This document shows, one piece after another, positions 9,618 through 17,840 of a stretch of DNA of 64,000 nucleotides. How positions within the stretch are numbered: position 1 is the stretch's first letter; each line of letters opens with the position of its first letter. The notes beneath the pieces are model-generated. The model was given only the letters and a program-made list of their open reading frames with translations, was not told the origin of the DNA and ran no database searches. A program made the position numbers and the translations under genes. Source of the DNA: Lachnospiraceae bacterium (GTDB lineage: Bacteria > Bacillota > Clostridia > Lachnospirales > Lachnospiraceae); assembly GCA_015057325.1 (NCBI GenBank), contig SVEQ01000012.1:1-64000 (forward strand). The letters are read 5' to 3'.

Positions 9618-9848
9618 TATTATTCACCTATAATTACTTTTTATTTTTCTTACCGTGTACATTACGTATTGTCTTTTTCTTTTTAGTAACGTTCGTCTTT
9701 GAAGTGGGACCTGTTTTTGTGTCTTTGTTAGCATGAAAAGTTGCTTTCTGTCTTGGACGAATCAGACATTTTTTTCGTATGATGTAATCATATCCGAATA
9801 CATCACGTTTCCTTTCATATCATACGTTTCCTATTATAACCCAATACA

Positions 9849-10256
9849 TTAATATACTTCTACCAAAATCATTCCTATCACGATTATTATCGGAATACAA
9901 CAACATGCTATATCAGCAATCTTTCCTTTATTCAAGGAATCATTTTTGTACAGAAACTGCTGGGGATTATCGGGATTAATCAACAGTTCAACTATGTCAC
10001 CAATTTCAAATGAGACAAGACTGGAATAATAAGCTGAATTAATAATCAATTGCCTTGCATCATCAACGGATTCAAAAATTGGTTTATAAACCATGCCTCC
10101 GCGTGACGTCTTTTTCTCTAATACTTCTGTAACCTTAACAGTCAATTCACTTGTGCAATTCCGCCTTCTTCTTTTCCATTTGTTGTATTTTGCTACACAC
10201 AATGTAAGCCATGCTGATAAGAACAATACTCCAATAACAATCTCAAATATATGCAC
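9849..10256 (-). CDS. DUF3592-like membrane protein
   Basis: 135 residues: one N-terminal TM (residues 3-22), a basic loop, an extracytoplasmic-type beta domain (TVKVTEVLEKKTSRGGMVY ... VELLINPDNPQQFLY) and a C-terminal TM (about residues 112-133). The two-TM arrangement around a beta domain with the phrase INPDNPQQFL fits the DUF3592 family of Firmicutes membrane proteins. Function unknown. GGAGCAAT precedes the start. Confidence 0.65.
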   Translation of the reverse strand: MHIFEIVIGVLFLSAWLTLCVAKYNKWKRRRRNCTSELTVKVTEVLEKKTSRGGMVYKPIFESVDDARQLIINSAYYSSLVSFEIGDIVELLINPDNPQQFLYKNDSLNKGKIADIACCCIPIIIVIGMILVEVY

Positions 10257-10304
10257 CTTTATTGCTCCTCTCTAATTATCTAAATAAGTTGTTTTTAACT
10301 GTGG

Positions 10305-10859
10305 TTAAAATGAACCTATTACTTCTGCCATTACTTTTTCCCCGTTGTCTTTAAGCCATTTCCTATACGTCTTATATTCCGGCAAAACCCTGGCAACATT
10401 ATCCCAAAACTTACTTGAATGATTCATTTCAAGTCTGTGACAAAGTTCATGCACCACAACGTAATCAAGAACCTCAAGCGGTGCCCTCATTAACGCCACA
10501 TTAAAGTTCAAATTGCCTTTCGTGCTGCAACTCCCCCATCTTGTACGTTGTTTTCTAATTGTCACTCTACCATATTCAACACCAACAATTGGGGCATAAT
10601 ATTTGACTCTTTCAGGAATAACGCGCTTGGCCTGAATAACCAATTCGTCGAGCTCTATATCCGTAATAGTGCGAATATCAGAAAGACTATCCTTTCTTTC
10701 CTGCATTTTGGCTACATTCTTTTCTATAAATGATCTTTTTTCTTCCACAAAGTTCCTAATTGCTTTGTCAGACATACGCTTTGGTGCTCTGACAATGACT
10801 TCGGCATCTGTAGTTATCTCTATTGATATTGTTTTTCGTTTTGATTTTATTATCTTCAT
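10305..10859 (-). CDS. YgjP-type M48-like zinc metallopeptidase
   Basis: 184 residues of the YgjP family. The zinc-binding motif HELCH is clear at about residue 138, followed by NHSSKFW, which gives the third His. The upstream strand RWGSCSTKGNLNFN is a family signature. It is cytosolic. Family members are often near restriction or repair genes, but here the neighbours are a flavodoxin and a DUF3592 protein. Biological substrate unknown. Confidence 0.88.
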   Translation of the reverse strand: MKIIKSKRKTISIEITTDAEVIVRAPKRMSDKAIRNFVEEKRSFIEKNVAKMQERKDSLSDIRTITDIELDELVIQAKRVIPERVKYYAPIVGVEYGRVTIRKQRTRWGSCSTKGNLNFNVALMRAPLEVLDYVVVHELCHRLEMNHSSKFWDNVARVLPEYKTYRKWLKDNGEKVMAEVIGSF

Positions 10860-10873
10860 AAAACATATAATAA

Positions 10874-11422
10874 CTAAAACCTATCTGCTTTGTCCACCGA
10901 AAGATAAGAAACAATTGGTTCGATGTACTTAATATCAGAAATATCATAAGATGAAGCCATCTTCTCAGCCATTATCTTTTCTTTTTCGGTCGCATCTTTC
11001 TTATTCCTTAAAGCTGACACAAACATCTTCATTGCAATCCTCGACGGTGCCTTCATCTTATCATAGTTAAATCCACCCTGACAGTAGAACATTTTAATGT
11101 ATTCTTTCTGTTCTTCTGAAAGTGCATTTTGAAGAAATGTATCTACATCCGGGTTGTCATTAGGACTGCCGCCTACGCAAAACATAGCAAGACGCTTATC
11201 CTTCCAGTTAACAGCTTTACCAAGAAACCATTTAGCTTTCACAAGATTCCCTGCCATAGCCCATCCGCCATAACAGATTGCATCATAGTCATCAAAATAT
11301 TCCGTTTCTTTCTTCTGGGCCTCTTTCAACTCCAGCAAGTCTCCGTCCATTCTTTCTGCCAACCATTCTGCATATTTTTTTGTAAATCCGGTCTGTGACG
11401 TGTAAATAATTAATGCTTTCAT
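10874..11422 (-). CDS. Flavodoxin-domain protein
   Basis: 182 residues with the FMN phosphate loop SQTGFTKKYAEWL near the N-terminus, the second flavin loop region ICYGGWAMAGNL and the third near FCVGGSPND. This fits flavodoxin-fold proteins of the HemG-like flavodoxin_5 group. It overlaps the upstream MarR gene by 4 bases (ATGA), so the two form an operon and the regulator probably controls it. The exact redox partner is unknown. Confidence 0.8.
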   Translation of the reverse strand: MKALIIYTSQTGFTKKYAEWLAERMDGDLLELKEAQKKETEYFDDYDAICYGGWAMAGNLVKAKWFLGKAVNWKDKRLAMFCVGGSPNDNPDVDTFLQNALSEEQKEYIKMFYCQGGFNYDKMKAPSRIAMKMFVSALRNKKDATEKEKIMAEKMASSYDISDIKYIEPIVSYLSVDKADRF

Positions 11423-11898
11423 AATTCGCTAAGATTCCTTTCCATTTTCATAATTGTTTGTATCGTAGTCTGCAGGCTCTTTTCATCGATTCCGTTGAAA
11501 ATACGTTCAATAATGAACTGGCTCTGCTGCCCATTATTATCGTTCTCTTCCATAAACTTCCTGCATTTATCCGTAACATATATCCTTTGTTTTCGCTTGT
11601 CTCTTTCGTCAGGAATCGTTGAAACGAAGCCCTTTTTTTCAAGTTTAAGTAGAATCTGTTTCACGTTCTGATGCGAACTGCCCATTATATCCGACAGTTC
11701 ATTAAGTGTCGGCGGTTCCTTGCATAAATTGATGCAGATTATGGCAAAAAACTGTTTCCACGTTATCTCCTTAAAATATGCATCAGCCGATGCCTGATAC
11801 CTATTGTCAAATGCACTGAGTAATCCAAGCAAAAAAGGTTGCGGTGGCATATCACCGAATTCCACTTTGTCTATGTTCATAACTTCATCGTAATTCAT
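11419..11898 (-). CDS. MarR-family transcriptional regulator
   Basis: 159 residues. A winged helix-turn-helix is seen from about residue 55 (PPTLNELSDIMGSSHQNVKQILLKLEKKGF) with wing residues DERDKRKQR, as in MarR regulators. It is the first gene of the flavodoxin operon. Two palindromes just upstream (11921-11932 and 11944-11959) are good candidates for its own operators, so autorepression is likely. Effector unknown. Confidence 0.85.
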   Translation of the reverse strand: MNYDEVMNIDKVEFGDMPPQPFLLGLLSAFDNRYQASADAYFKEITWKQFFAIICINLCKEPPTLNELSDIMGSSHQNVKQILLKLEKKGFVSTIPDERDKRKQRIYVTDKCRKFMEENDNNGQQSQFIIERIFNGIDEKSLQTTIQTIMKMERNLSEL

Positions 11899-11920
11899 TT
11901 AAGTCCCCTTTTCATATTAT

Positions 11921-11959
11921 GTAATATATTACCTATGCAAATAATGTAACATGTTACAT
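11921..11959. promoter_or_regulatory. Two palindromic operators upstream of the MarR gene
   Basis: GTAATATATTAC (11921-11932) and the perfect 16-bp palindrome ATGTAACATGTTACAT (11944-11959) have centres 25 bp apart and share the TGTAA/TTACA half-site. They lie 22-60 bases upstream of the MarR start codon, the usual place for autoregulatory MarR binding. Confidence 0.55.
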
Positions 11960-11979
11960 ATCTTTTGTCAACACTAAAA

Positions 11980-12060
11980 AACTGTCCTCATAATATAAAG
12001 ATAAACAAAAGCCTTATTGGTACATAGATAAAATATAGACATTATGTTTAGAGATATGCT
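11980..12060. repeat. Intergenic repeat, copy 1
   Basis: This segment in front of the EamA gene matches 15861-15960: both share GTCxTCATAATATxxAGATAAACAAAA at the left and ATAGATAAAATATAGACATTATGTT at the right. Copy 1 lacks about 18 bases present in the middle of copy 2. It is probably a duplicated promoter/leader region rather than coding DNA. Confidence 0.6.
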
Positions 12061-12131
12061 ATATTAGCCTAGTTGACTATTGTTATGATCAAAACAATAA
12101 ATTGTAGAATAATCGAATAACGAGGTAATAA

Positions 12132-13016
12132 ATGATAAAGAATAATAAAGAGATGATAGGCTCCATACTAATTATACTGGCAGGATGCTTTTGGGGAAGT
12201 ATGGGAATTTTCGTAAGAAAGCTTGGTACATATGGATTTGATACCATACAGATAGTTTCGATACGTGTAACTTTGGCGGCACTGATATTTGCCTTGATTT
12301 TGCTTGTAAAGGACCACGCAGGATTTAAAATCTCTCTTCGTGATTTGCCACTTTTTCTTGGACTTGGATTTGGAAGTATTCTATTTTTTACCGTCTGCTA
12401 CTTTACTGCTATCACGATGATGCCGCTCTCAACAGCTGCAATCCTACTATATACATCGCCCGTATGGATAATGCTTATGTCGATACTATTTTTTCATGAA
12501 AAAATGAATAGCAGAAAACTAATTGCTCTTGCTCTTGCATTTGCGGGGTGCGTACTGGTTTCCGGCATCTCCGGTGGTGGAATAACACCGATAGGATTGT
12601 TAGTGGGACTCGGATCAGGAATTGGATATGGATTATACAGCATTTTAGGTACAATCGCATTACGTAAATATTCGCCATACACAGTTACGACTTATACATT
12701 TATATTTGCAGCAATTGGTTCATGGGTTATATGTCATCCAATCAAAATGATCAATACGTTTTCAAGCACGACAGATTTGATATTCCTAATAATGTTTTGT
12801 TGTCTGACGGCTTTGATTACTGCTGTGATTCCATTCCTTGCATATACACTTGGACTTGAAAGAGTGGAAGCAAGTAAAGCTGGGATTATTGCCACCATCG
12901 AACCCATGGTAGCGACATTAATTGGTATAGTGGTGTTTTCAGAGCCATTAACAATCATGTCCGGTTTGGGGATACTTTTGATTGTGTCAGCAGTAGTTAT
13001 TTTAAATCTTCGATAA
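12132..13016 (+). CDS. EamA/DMT-family transporter
   Basis: 294 residues with ten hydrophobic segments in two repeats of five, typical of the drug/metabolite transporter superfamily. The first EamA repeat begins ILAGCFWGSMGIFVRKLG and the second GGGITPIGLLVGLGSGIGYG, with the usual P-rich ends (ATIEPMVATLIG). It would be an inner-membrane exporter or permease for a small metabolite. Divergent from the MarR operon; ATG follows AACGAGGTAATAA. Confidence 0.88.
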   Translation: MIKNNKEMIGSILIILAGCFWGSMGIFVRKLGTYGFDTIQIVSIRVTLAALIFALILLVKDHAGFKISLRDLPLFLGLGFGSILFFTVCYFTAITMMPLSTAAILLYTSPVWIMLMSILFFHEKMNSRKLIALALAFAGCVLVSGISGGGITPIGLLVGLGSGIGYGLYSILGTIALRKYSPYTVTTYTFIFAAIGSWVICHPIKMINTFSSTTDLIFLIMFCCLTALITAVIPFLAYTLGLERVEASKAGIIATIEPMVATLIGIVVFSEPLTIMSGLGILLIVSAVVILNLR

Positions 13017-13079
13017 AAAAATTGATTCCTATAATTATTAGCACATCGCCTTCTATGTACTCATAATGGTTTGTTTTAA

Positions 13080-14315
13080 TCAAGTTTTAAAAATGTCTTC
13101 AGCCAACTTTGACAGATTTGCATATGCATTTTTACTATCCATATACTCTGCAAAATCATCATAATGTATATAATCTGTTATCCCATAGCATTCATCTATG
13201 CCATAATCTTTGCATTCTTCTGCACCTTCACCCAACTTACCGGCCAGTGCAACAACTTTCTTAGACGTATCACACGCCTTAACCGCTCTCGCTAATCCTA
13301 CCGGAGCTTTCCCCATTGAAGTTTGAGAATCCATGCAGCCCTCGCCTGTAATAATAACATCTGCATTTTTAATATATTCAAGCAAACCTGTCTCTTTAAT
13401 CACAATATCAATTCCCGGCTTAAGCTCACCACCCAGATAATACTTAAATGCGAATCCCAATCCACCGGCAGCACCTGTACCCGGATAATCCTTATCAATA
13501 TATTCCTTATTTTCTTTTAATGTATCGCATGTCAAATCCGCATAATGTTCCATCCATCTGTCCATCTTTTCTATTGAATCATCATCTGCGCCTTTTTGCC
13601 TTGCAAATATTTGACTACAACCATTTTCTCCACATAACGGATTATCTACATCACATGCTATCATAAAAGAGCACCGACACAGCTCCTTATTCATGCCTGA
13701 TACATCTATAGAATGCAAATTTTTAAGTCCTATCGCACCACGAGATATCTCATTTCCATCCTTGTCAAGAAAATGAGCCCCCAACGCTTCAATCATTCCG
13801 ATACCGCCATCATTCGTTGAACTGCCTCCTATTCCGATAATAAACTTTCTGCATCCTTTAGCAAACGCATCAAGTATCACTTCTCCCAATCCATAAGACG
13901 TGGTATATAAAGGATTTCTCTTATCAGTTGGAACAAGATATAGTCCGCATGCTTCGGCAGCCTCAATGACCGCACACAATTCAGAATCACATTCATCGTT
14001 ACCTGTATCCGATGAAAATGAATGTATAATACCATATTTACAATCTATAGTTTTGCCCAAAGGGTCCGATACCTTGACAGACTGAAAACTCCCATTCATC
14101 CCGTGTATCAGAGCCTCAACCGTTCCTTCGCCTCCATCAGCCAATGGACATACATCTACAATTGCATCAGGATTTGCTCTTAACATCCCCTCTTTGACTG
14201 CATTTGCTGCCTCGATAGAACTCAAACTCCCCTTAAATGAATCCATGGCAACAAGGTATTTCACCACAGTACTATCTATTGGAATTGTCTTACTTTGCGT
14301 TTTAGTTATCTTCAT
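13080..14315 (-). CDS. glxK: Glycerate 2-kinase
   Basis: 411 residues of the GarK/GlxK glycerate kinase family, which phosphorylates D-glycerate with ATP. Signatures: AMDSFKGSLSS near the N-terminus, ADGGEGT, GIGGSSTNDGGIG (the nucleotide/substrate loop) and ITGEGCMDSQT with GKAP. About 20 extra residues precede the usual start (VVKYLVAMDSFKG). The start overlaps the end of the upstream hydrolase remnant by 4 bases, so a coupled start there is likely. The family is cytosolic and serves glycerate or glyoxylate metabolism; no other such gene is nearby. Confidence 0.88.
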   Translation of the reverse strand: MKITKTQSKTIPIDSTVVKYLVAMDSFKGSLSSIEAANAVKEGMLRANPDAIVDVCPLADGGEGTVEALIHGMNGSFQSVKVSDPLGKTIDCKYGIIHSFSSDTGNDECDSELCAVIEAAEACGLYLVPTDKRNPLYTTSYGLGEVILDAFAKGCRKFIIGIGGSSTNDGGIGMIEALGAHFLDKDGNEISRGAIGLKNLHSIDVSGMNKELCRCSFMIACDVDNPLCGENGCSQIFARQKGADDDSIEKMDRWMEHYADLTCDTLKENKEYIDKDYPGTGAAGGLGFAFKYYLGGELKPGIDIVIKETGLLEYIKNADVIITGEGCMDSQTSMGKAPVGLARAVKACDTSKKVVALAGKLGEGAEECKDYGIDECYGITDYIHYDDFAEYMDSKNAYANLSKLAEDIFKT

Positions 14316-14701
14316 ATTGTATTTCCCCGGTTTGTCAAAAAACCATCCACTACCTTATTAAATTCTTCCGGATTCTTATTGGCTACAAAATGATTCCCCT
14401 TAATAATCATCAATTCAGAATTAGCAATATTAGCACCATCAGAAAAACCTAAAATGATAGCCTTCTTCAACTCTTTTTGCATAATAAAATCATATAAATC
14501 ATCAGCGAACTGTGCAATTGTAAATGGTGCCTCTCCTCTTGGTGATTTCCCATGTCCTCTAGTGTCTATTGCGATAACATGATAATTCTTACTGAAATAT
14601 TCAATTTGATTACAGAAATAGTCGCTATTTTCTCCATTTCCATGAAGCATAATAAACGGCTCTCCATTGCCTTTTTCCTGATAATATAATTCTATATCCA
14701 C
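14312..14701 (-). pseudogene. Alpha/beta hydrolase with an in-frame internal deletion
   Basis: The N-terminal half is normal for an alpha/beta hydrolase: FIMLHGNGENSDYF, DTRGHGKS, and the nucleophile elbow LGFSDGANIA at about residue 92. It then jumps directly to NSELMIIKGNHFVANKNP, which is normally the C-terminal strand with the catalytic His. About 100 residues with the lid and catalytic Asp are missing, giving 129 residues instead of about 240. The frame is intact and overlaps glycerate kinase. Activity is unlikely. Confidence 0.65.
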
Positions 14702-14747
14702 TATTCTTCCCAGCCTTTACAAACATCACAAAAAGAACAGATACCGA

Positions 14748-15725
14748 TCAACTCTCCATTTCCTGCTCAATTATTCCAAGTACATATTCCTCGGTCACAT
14801 CAAAGTTTTGAATAATATTGTTAATGACATCTTTTTCTGACATGTTTGCAATTCTCATCCCTTCAATCGCACCTTTAACTCGTTCTTCCTTAAAGCTTTT
14901 CTCCAATCCTTTACACATATCAACGCCTCCTTCATCTTCATCATATTCCAAATCTAAATTAATTGTACTCTTTAAAAAATATGCTGTATCCGTACTGAAT
15001 AGTCGATTATCCGTATCTTCTATGATTGCTTTAACATCATCCGACTGGTGTTTGATCAACCTCATAACAAAACCCAATTCTGAATGAAACTTGTCAAAAT
15101 CCTCATCTTCTATATCTGCCGGTGATATGATATTAAGCTTATAATCACTAAGGTAATTATACAATCTCTTATCTTTAACATCTAACATGTCAAACAAGCA
15201 TCTTGGTCCATCCCATGCTTCTTCACCCAGATATATTACTGCCGTAATTATCGGTCGAAGTTTGTCACCCTTACGAAGCCCTGACAGAAACTCTTCACTT
15301 GTAAGCTTAATCTTCAATACTCCGTCATCAGAAACAAGTGCGCCGCCTTCATCCCTTAATTCATTATCTTTCTTACGATATACCCGTCTCTTCTCCTCAA
15401 TCTGCTTAGAATATCCCAGCATATCATACAGACCATCTTTTACAGGCATTCCATAATGAACTTTATCCTGTATCTCTGCACCAAGAATTACATATATTGC
15501 ATTATCATCCATCATGGCATTCCATATTTTCATGATATCACGATATTTCTGGACAGGCTTCCTCTCCTTATTGCCAAATGGAATTGAAAACTCCGTTGTA
15601 TCTAATTCTTCTAACTTATCAGCTTTGATTATCTCTTCTCCGTTATAAAGAAGAAAATTGAATGCATCAGCAAATATCTCATTATTGGAGAGATATTTCT
15701 TAGCCTCTACGTCTATCTTACCCAT
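14748..15725 (-). CDS. Rpn-family recombination-promoting nuclease / putative transposase
   Basis: 325 residues of the Rpn (PD-(D/E)XK nuclease family transposase) group. The N-terminal motif DVEAKKYLSNNEIFADAFNF is characteristic and supplies the first acidic residue; the nuclease core continues with IYVILGAEIQDKVHYGMP (E-x-Q). The C-terminal region is helical with the family ending INNIIQNFDVTEEYV. Rpn proteins cut DNA and promote RecA-independent recombination. It lies beside several gene remnants. Confidence 0.85.
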   Translation of the reverse strand: MGKIDVEAKKYLSNNEIFADAFNFLLYNGEEIIKADKLEELDTTEFSIPFGNKERKPVQKYRDIMKIWNAMMDDNAIYVILGAEIQDKVHYGMPVKDGLYDMLGYSKQIEEKRRVYRKKDNELRDEGGALVSDDGVLKIKLTSEEFLSGLRKGDKLRPIITAVIYLGEEAWDGPRCLFDMLDVKDKRLYNYLSDYKLNIISPADIEDEDFDKFHSELGFVMRLIKHQSDDVKAIIEDTDNRLFSTDTAYFLKSTINLDLEYDEDEGGVDMCKGLEKSFKEERVKGAIEGMRIANMSEKDVINNIIQNFDVTEEYVLGIIEQEMES

Positions 15726-15860
15726 TAAAAATCTCCTCTCATGGTAAACGAAGTATACGGCTATGCATTTATATAAATGTTAACATAGCCTATACTTTAT
15801 TTCAATATGGCAACAAAAATACACTCAACCAAAAGCACCTAAATACGCAACAAATATAAT

Positions 15861-15960
15861 AATTGTCTTCATAATATGGAGATAAACAAAATCCGATTAG
15901 AAAATAGAAGTCTTATTTGTAAATAGATAAAATATAGACATTATGTTCGAACATATGTTA
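15861..15960. repeat. Intergenic repeat, copy 2
   Basis: Second copy of the segment at 11980-12060, with about 18 extra bases in the middle. It lies about 30 bp before a plus-strand AAGGGGTAATG at 15985-15994, but the frame that begins there runs opposite to another short gene and is not convincing. The copy may mark a promoter whose gene has been lost. Confidence 0.55.
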
Positions 15961-15995
15961 ACACACAATACACAGATTAACAAGGGGTAATGCAA

Positions 15996-16037
15996 AAATA
16001 CCGACATAGAAAACCTCCGTCTCCTATACCGGTATTC
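15996..16037. terminator. Imperfect hairpin
   Basis: AATACCGACATAG and CTATACCGGTATT pair over 11 of 13 positions around a 14-base loop. It lies just after the small minus-strand frame 16068-16199 and could end its transcript, although no long T-run follows. Low certainty. Confidence 0.35.
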
Positions 16038-16067
16038 ATGTATACTATAACTTTTCATTTACATCCA

Positions 16068-16199
16068 CTATTCTTCCCAGCCTTTACAAACATCGCACCA
16101 GCCTACTGCCCCGGATGCAATTTCCAATTCTTTCGGCGTTAGTTTAACAGAGACAAACTCATTACCACCCGCCGGATGAATGTATTCAAAACGCTTCAT
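16068..16199 (-). CDS. Small CxxC protein (43 aa)
   Basis: ATG at 16199 opens 43 codons (MKRFEYIHPAGGNEFVSV...) ending WCDVCKGWEE. The CDVC knuckle and acidic end resemble small Firmicutes proteins often found as stand-alone frames. The final 33 bases are repeated at 14697-14730, just upstream of the hydrolase remnant, where only the tail CSFCDVCKGWEE survives. Real expression is uncertain. Confidence 0.45.
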   Translation of the reverse strand: MKRFEYIHPAGGNEFVSVKLTPKELEIASGAVGWCDVCKGWEE

Positions 16200-16264
16200 T
16201 GAGATATCCAGCCATAACTACAATAACCGGCTTTCAAGTTTTTTCTTCCAAATATATTTTGTCA

Positions 16265-16394
16265 TTATTGGCAACTTGTTTCAAAACCTCTTCCCCACGC
16301 CTCAATCATACCACTCTTAAAGAACACATTAGCAAGTTTGGGATTAAACGGTTTAGATGAATGTTTTGCAAAAAGTTTTTCAGCTGTATTATTT
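16265..16394 (-). pseudogene. Fragment of an AlbA_2/HATPase-type ATP-binding protein
   Basis: The minus strand encodes about 40 residues, including PFNPKLANVFFKSGMIEAWG followed by RGFE, which is the conserved core of the COG2865 (RecG-like N-terminal/HATPase_c_4) family. It is bounded by a stop after ETSCQ, has no start, and its beginning overlaps the last bases of the PadR gene. It is a remnant of a gene of several hundred codons. Confidence 0.55.
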
Positions 16395-16931
16395 CTCCTT
16401 CAAAATCTTCTTAGCCATATTGCACCATCTCGTATAAGCTTCATAAGTCTCAATCCCAAAAGTAACAGTTAAATAAAAATGGAGGTGGTCCTCCTGATCC
16501 AGAATCTTTTCCAAATTCTCCTTATAGATCTTAAGTACCTCAAGATTACCCTTAACCTGTTCCTCAAAGATTTCAATATTTCGTATTGTCACACTTCTAT
16601 CTTCTGAACCACCAAAGTACATTTTAAGAAGCGTCTCATACTTGAGGTCATTTGTTGCCTTCTCATCATTTAACCATACCTTAAGAGTATCCTTACCCTT
16701 CTTGGTTATCTGGTAAAATATCTTCTCACGGCCGCTGGTAACATCCGCTTTCTTACGTTTTACAAGTCCCTGCTTTTCCATATCACTTAGTGCAGGATAA
16801 ATACTTCCAAAACTTCCTTTCCAGAAAAAACTGATCGCACCATCTATCTGTTTCTTGATATCATATCCCGTAAGATCCTCATGTGCGAGAAGTCCAAGTA
16901 TCACAACATCTATCTTTCTGTCTTTAGCCAT
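16389..16931 (-). CDS. PadR-family transcriptional regulator
   Basis: The start at 16931 (MAKDRKIDVVILGLL) follows GGAGAAGG and gives 180 residues. The N-terminal winged helix (GLLAHEDLTGYDIKKQID ... SIYPALSDMEKQGLV) and the helical C-terminal dimerisation arm fit the PadR family. It begins 4 bases after the stop of the ferredoxin-like membrane protein, in one operon. The paired TATATC-N5-GATATA palindromes before that operon are its likely operators. Effector unknown. Confidence 0.88.
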   Translation of the reverse strand: MAKDRKIDVVILGLLAHEDLTGYDIKKQIDGAISFFWKGSFGSIYPALSDMEKQGLVKRKKADVTSGREKIFYQITKKGKDTLKVWLNDEKATNDLKYETLLKMYFGGSEDRSVTIRNIEIFEEQVKGNLEVLKIYKENLEKILDQEDHLHFYLTVTFGIETYEAYTRWCNMAKKILKEK

Positions 16932-16935
16932 TTTT

Positions 16936-17667
16936 TTACCTTCTCCAAGTCCATTTATATGATAGAGCATTCTTAGGGCAGCCATCCACACAGGCTCCAC
17001 ACTGTATACATTCAGTACATTTTAAAATACTGCTATCAGCTACCATCTTCCTTACATCCAGCCCCATTGAACAAGCCTTATTACACATTCCGCAGCCGAC
17101 ACATTTATCCTTTTCAACCTCGATATGAAGCTGAGGCAGATGAAGAAGTCTTCCAATCGAACTTCCGATCACCATGAATGGTGCCATCCAGCAGATATAA
17201 TGACAAGCTGCTCTTCGGCCGTGTATTAACGCTGGAAAAACCAACAGCATAACTACTCCGTAGTATATCACATAATTATAAATGTTCGAAACTGAAATGC
17301 CATGGTCAGTCATATAAAAAGGATTAATTGTCACATCATTTTTCCCGCATATGAATGTTACTATCACAGCTACTATCCACAAAGTCCAGATAACATATTT
17401 GATTTTATCTCTCTTCCCCTGTTTTGCCGGATCATCCTTAACCCTCATGGCACATTCCTGAAGACCGCCAGCTGGGCAAAGATAACCGCACCACGCTCTC
17501 CCCAAAAACATCGATAGTATAAGCATCAAACAGAATACAATAAAACTTCCGTTAATTATATGCTCCATAGCCGCATTGATTATAAGGTATGGAGAGAAAT
17601 ACCATATAGTAATAGGGAAAGCCAGAAACGAAATCAGCAGTAAACACTTTCTCATTTTTTGCCTCAT
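16936..17667 (-). CDS. 4Fe-4S membrane protein (NapH/YccM-like)
   Basis: Start at 17667 (MRQKMRKC) is preferred to a GTG three codons upstream because AAGGAG is 10 bases before it. The protein has five hydrophobic segments, the family motif WCGYLCPAG after the second, and two C-terminal 4Fe-4S clusters (CVGCGMCNKAC and CTECIQCGACVDGCP). This fits NapH/YccM-type quinol or flavin-linked electron-transfer proteins in the membrane. It is cotranscribed with the PadR regulator. The redox partner is not evident. Confidence 0.85.
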   Translation of the reverse strand: MRQKMRKCLLLISFLAFPITIWYFSPYLIINAAMEHIINGSFIVFCLMLILSMFLGRAWCGYLCPAGGLQECAMRVKDDPAKQGKRDKIKYVIWTLWIVAVIVTFICGKNDVTINPFYMTDHGISVSNIYNYVIYYGVVMLLVFPALIHGRRAACHYICWMAPFMVIGSSIGRLLHLPQLHIEVEKDKCVGCGMCNKACSMGLDVRKMVADSSILKCTECIQCGACVDGCPKNALSYKWTWRR

Positions 17668-17693
17668 AAACTCCACGCTCCTTCTCTCTTTAA

Positions 17694-17725
17694 TATATCG
17701 TTTTGATATATATCATTTTGATATA
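17694..17725. promoter_or_regulatory. Twin palindromic operator (probable PadR site)
   Basis: TATATCGTTTTGATATA (17694-17710) and TATATCATTTTGATATA (17709-17725) are two inverted repeats whose centres are 15 bp apart. They lie 27-58 bases upstream of the ferredoxin-like gene, inside the promoter of the PadR operon. Autoregulation by the PadR protein is the simplest reading. Confidence 0.6.
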
Positions 17726-17755
17726 TTATGTAACAATCTTATTCTTTTGTCAATA

Positions 17756-17796
17756 AAAAAATCAGAGTCTGGCTAATAGCCAGGCCCTGATTTTTC
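17756..17796. terminator. Bidirectional intrinsic terminator
   Basis: ATCAGAGTCTGGCT-AATA-GCCAGGCCCTGAT forms a strong stem with an A-run before and a T-run after. It separates the oxidoreductase gene (17841-18434) from the PadR operon on the minus strand. Confidence 0.75.
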
Positions 17797-17840
17797 ACCT
17801 CTTATTAGTTGTTTTGTATCTTTAACAGAATTTTTCCTTT

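Noticed and set aside
9640-9830. Lys-rich minus-strand frame ending TKKKKTIRNVHGKKNKK
   Set aside because: No start codon or ribosome site in frame after the preceding stop; at most a decayed gene end.
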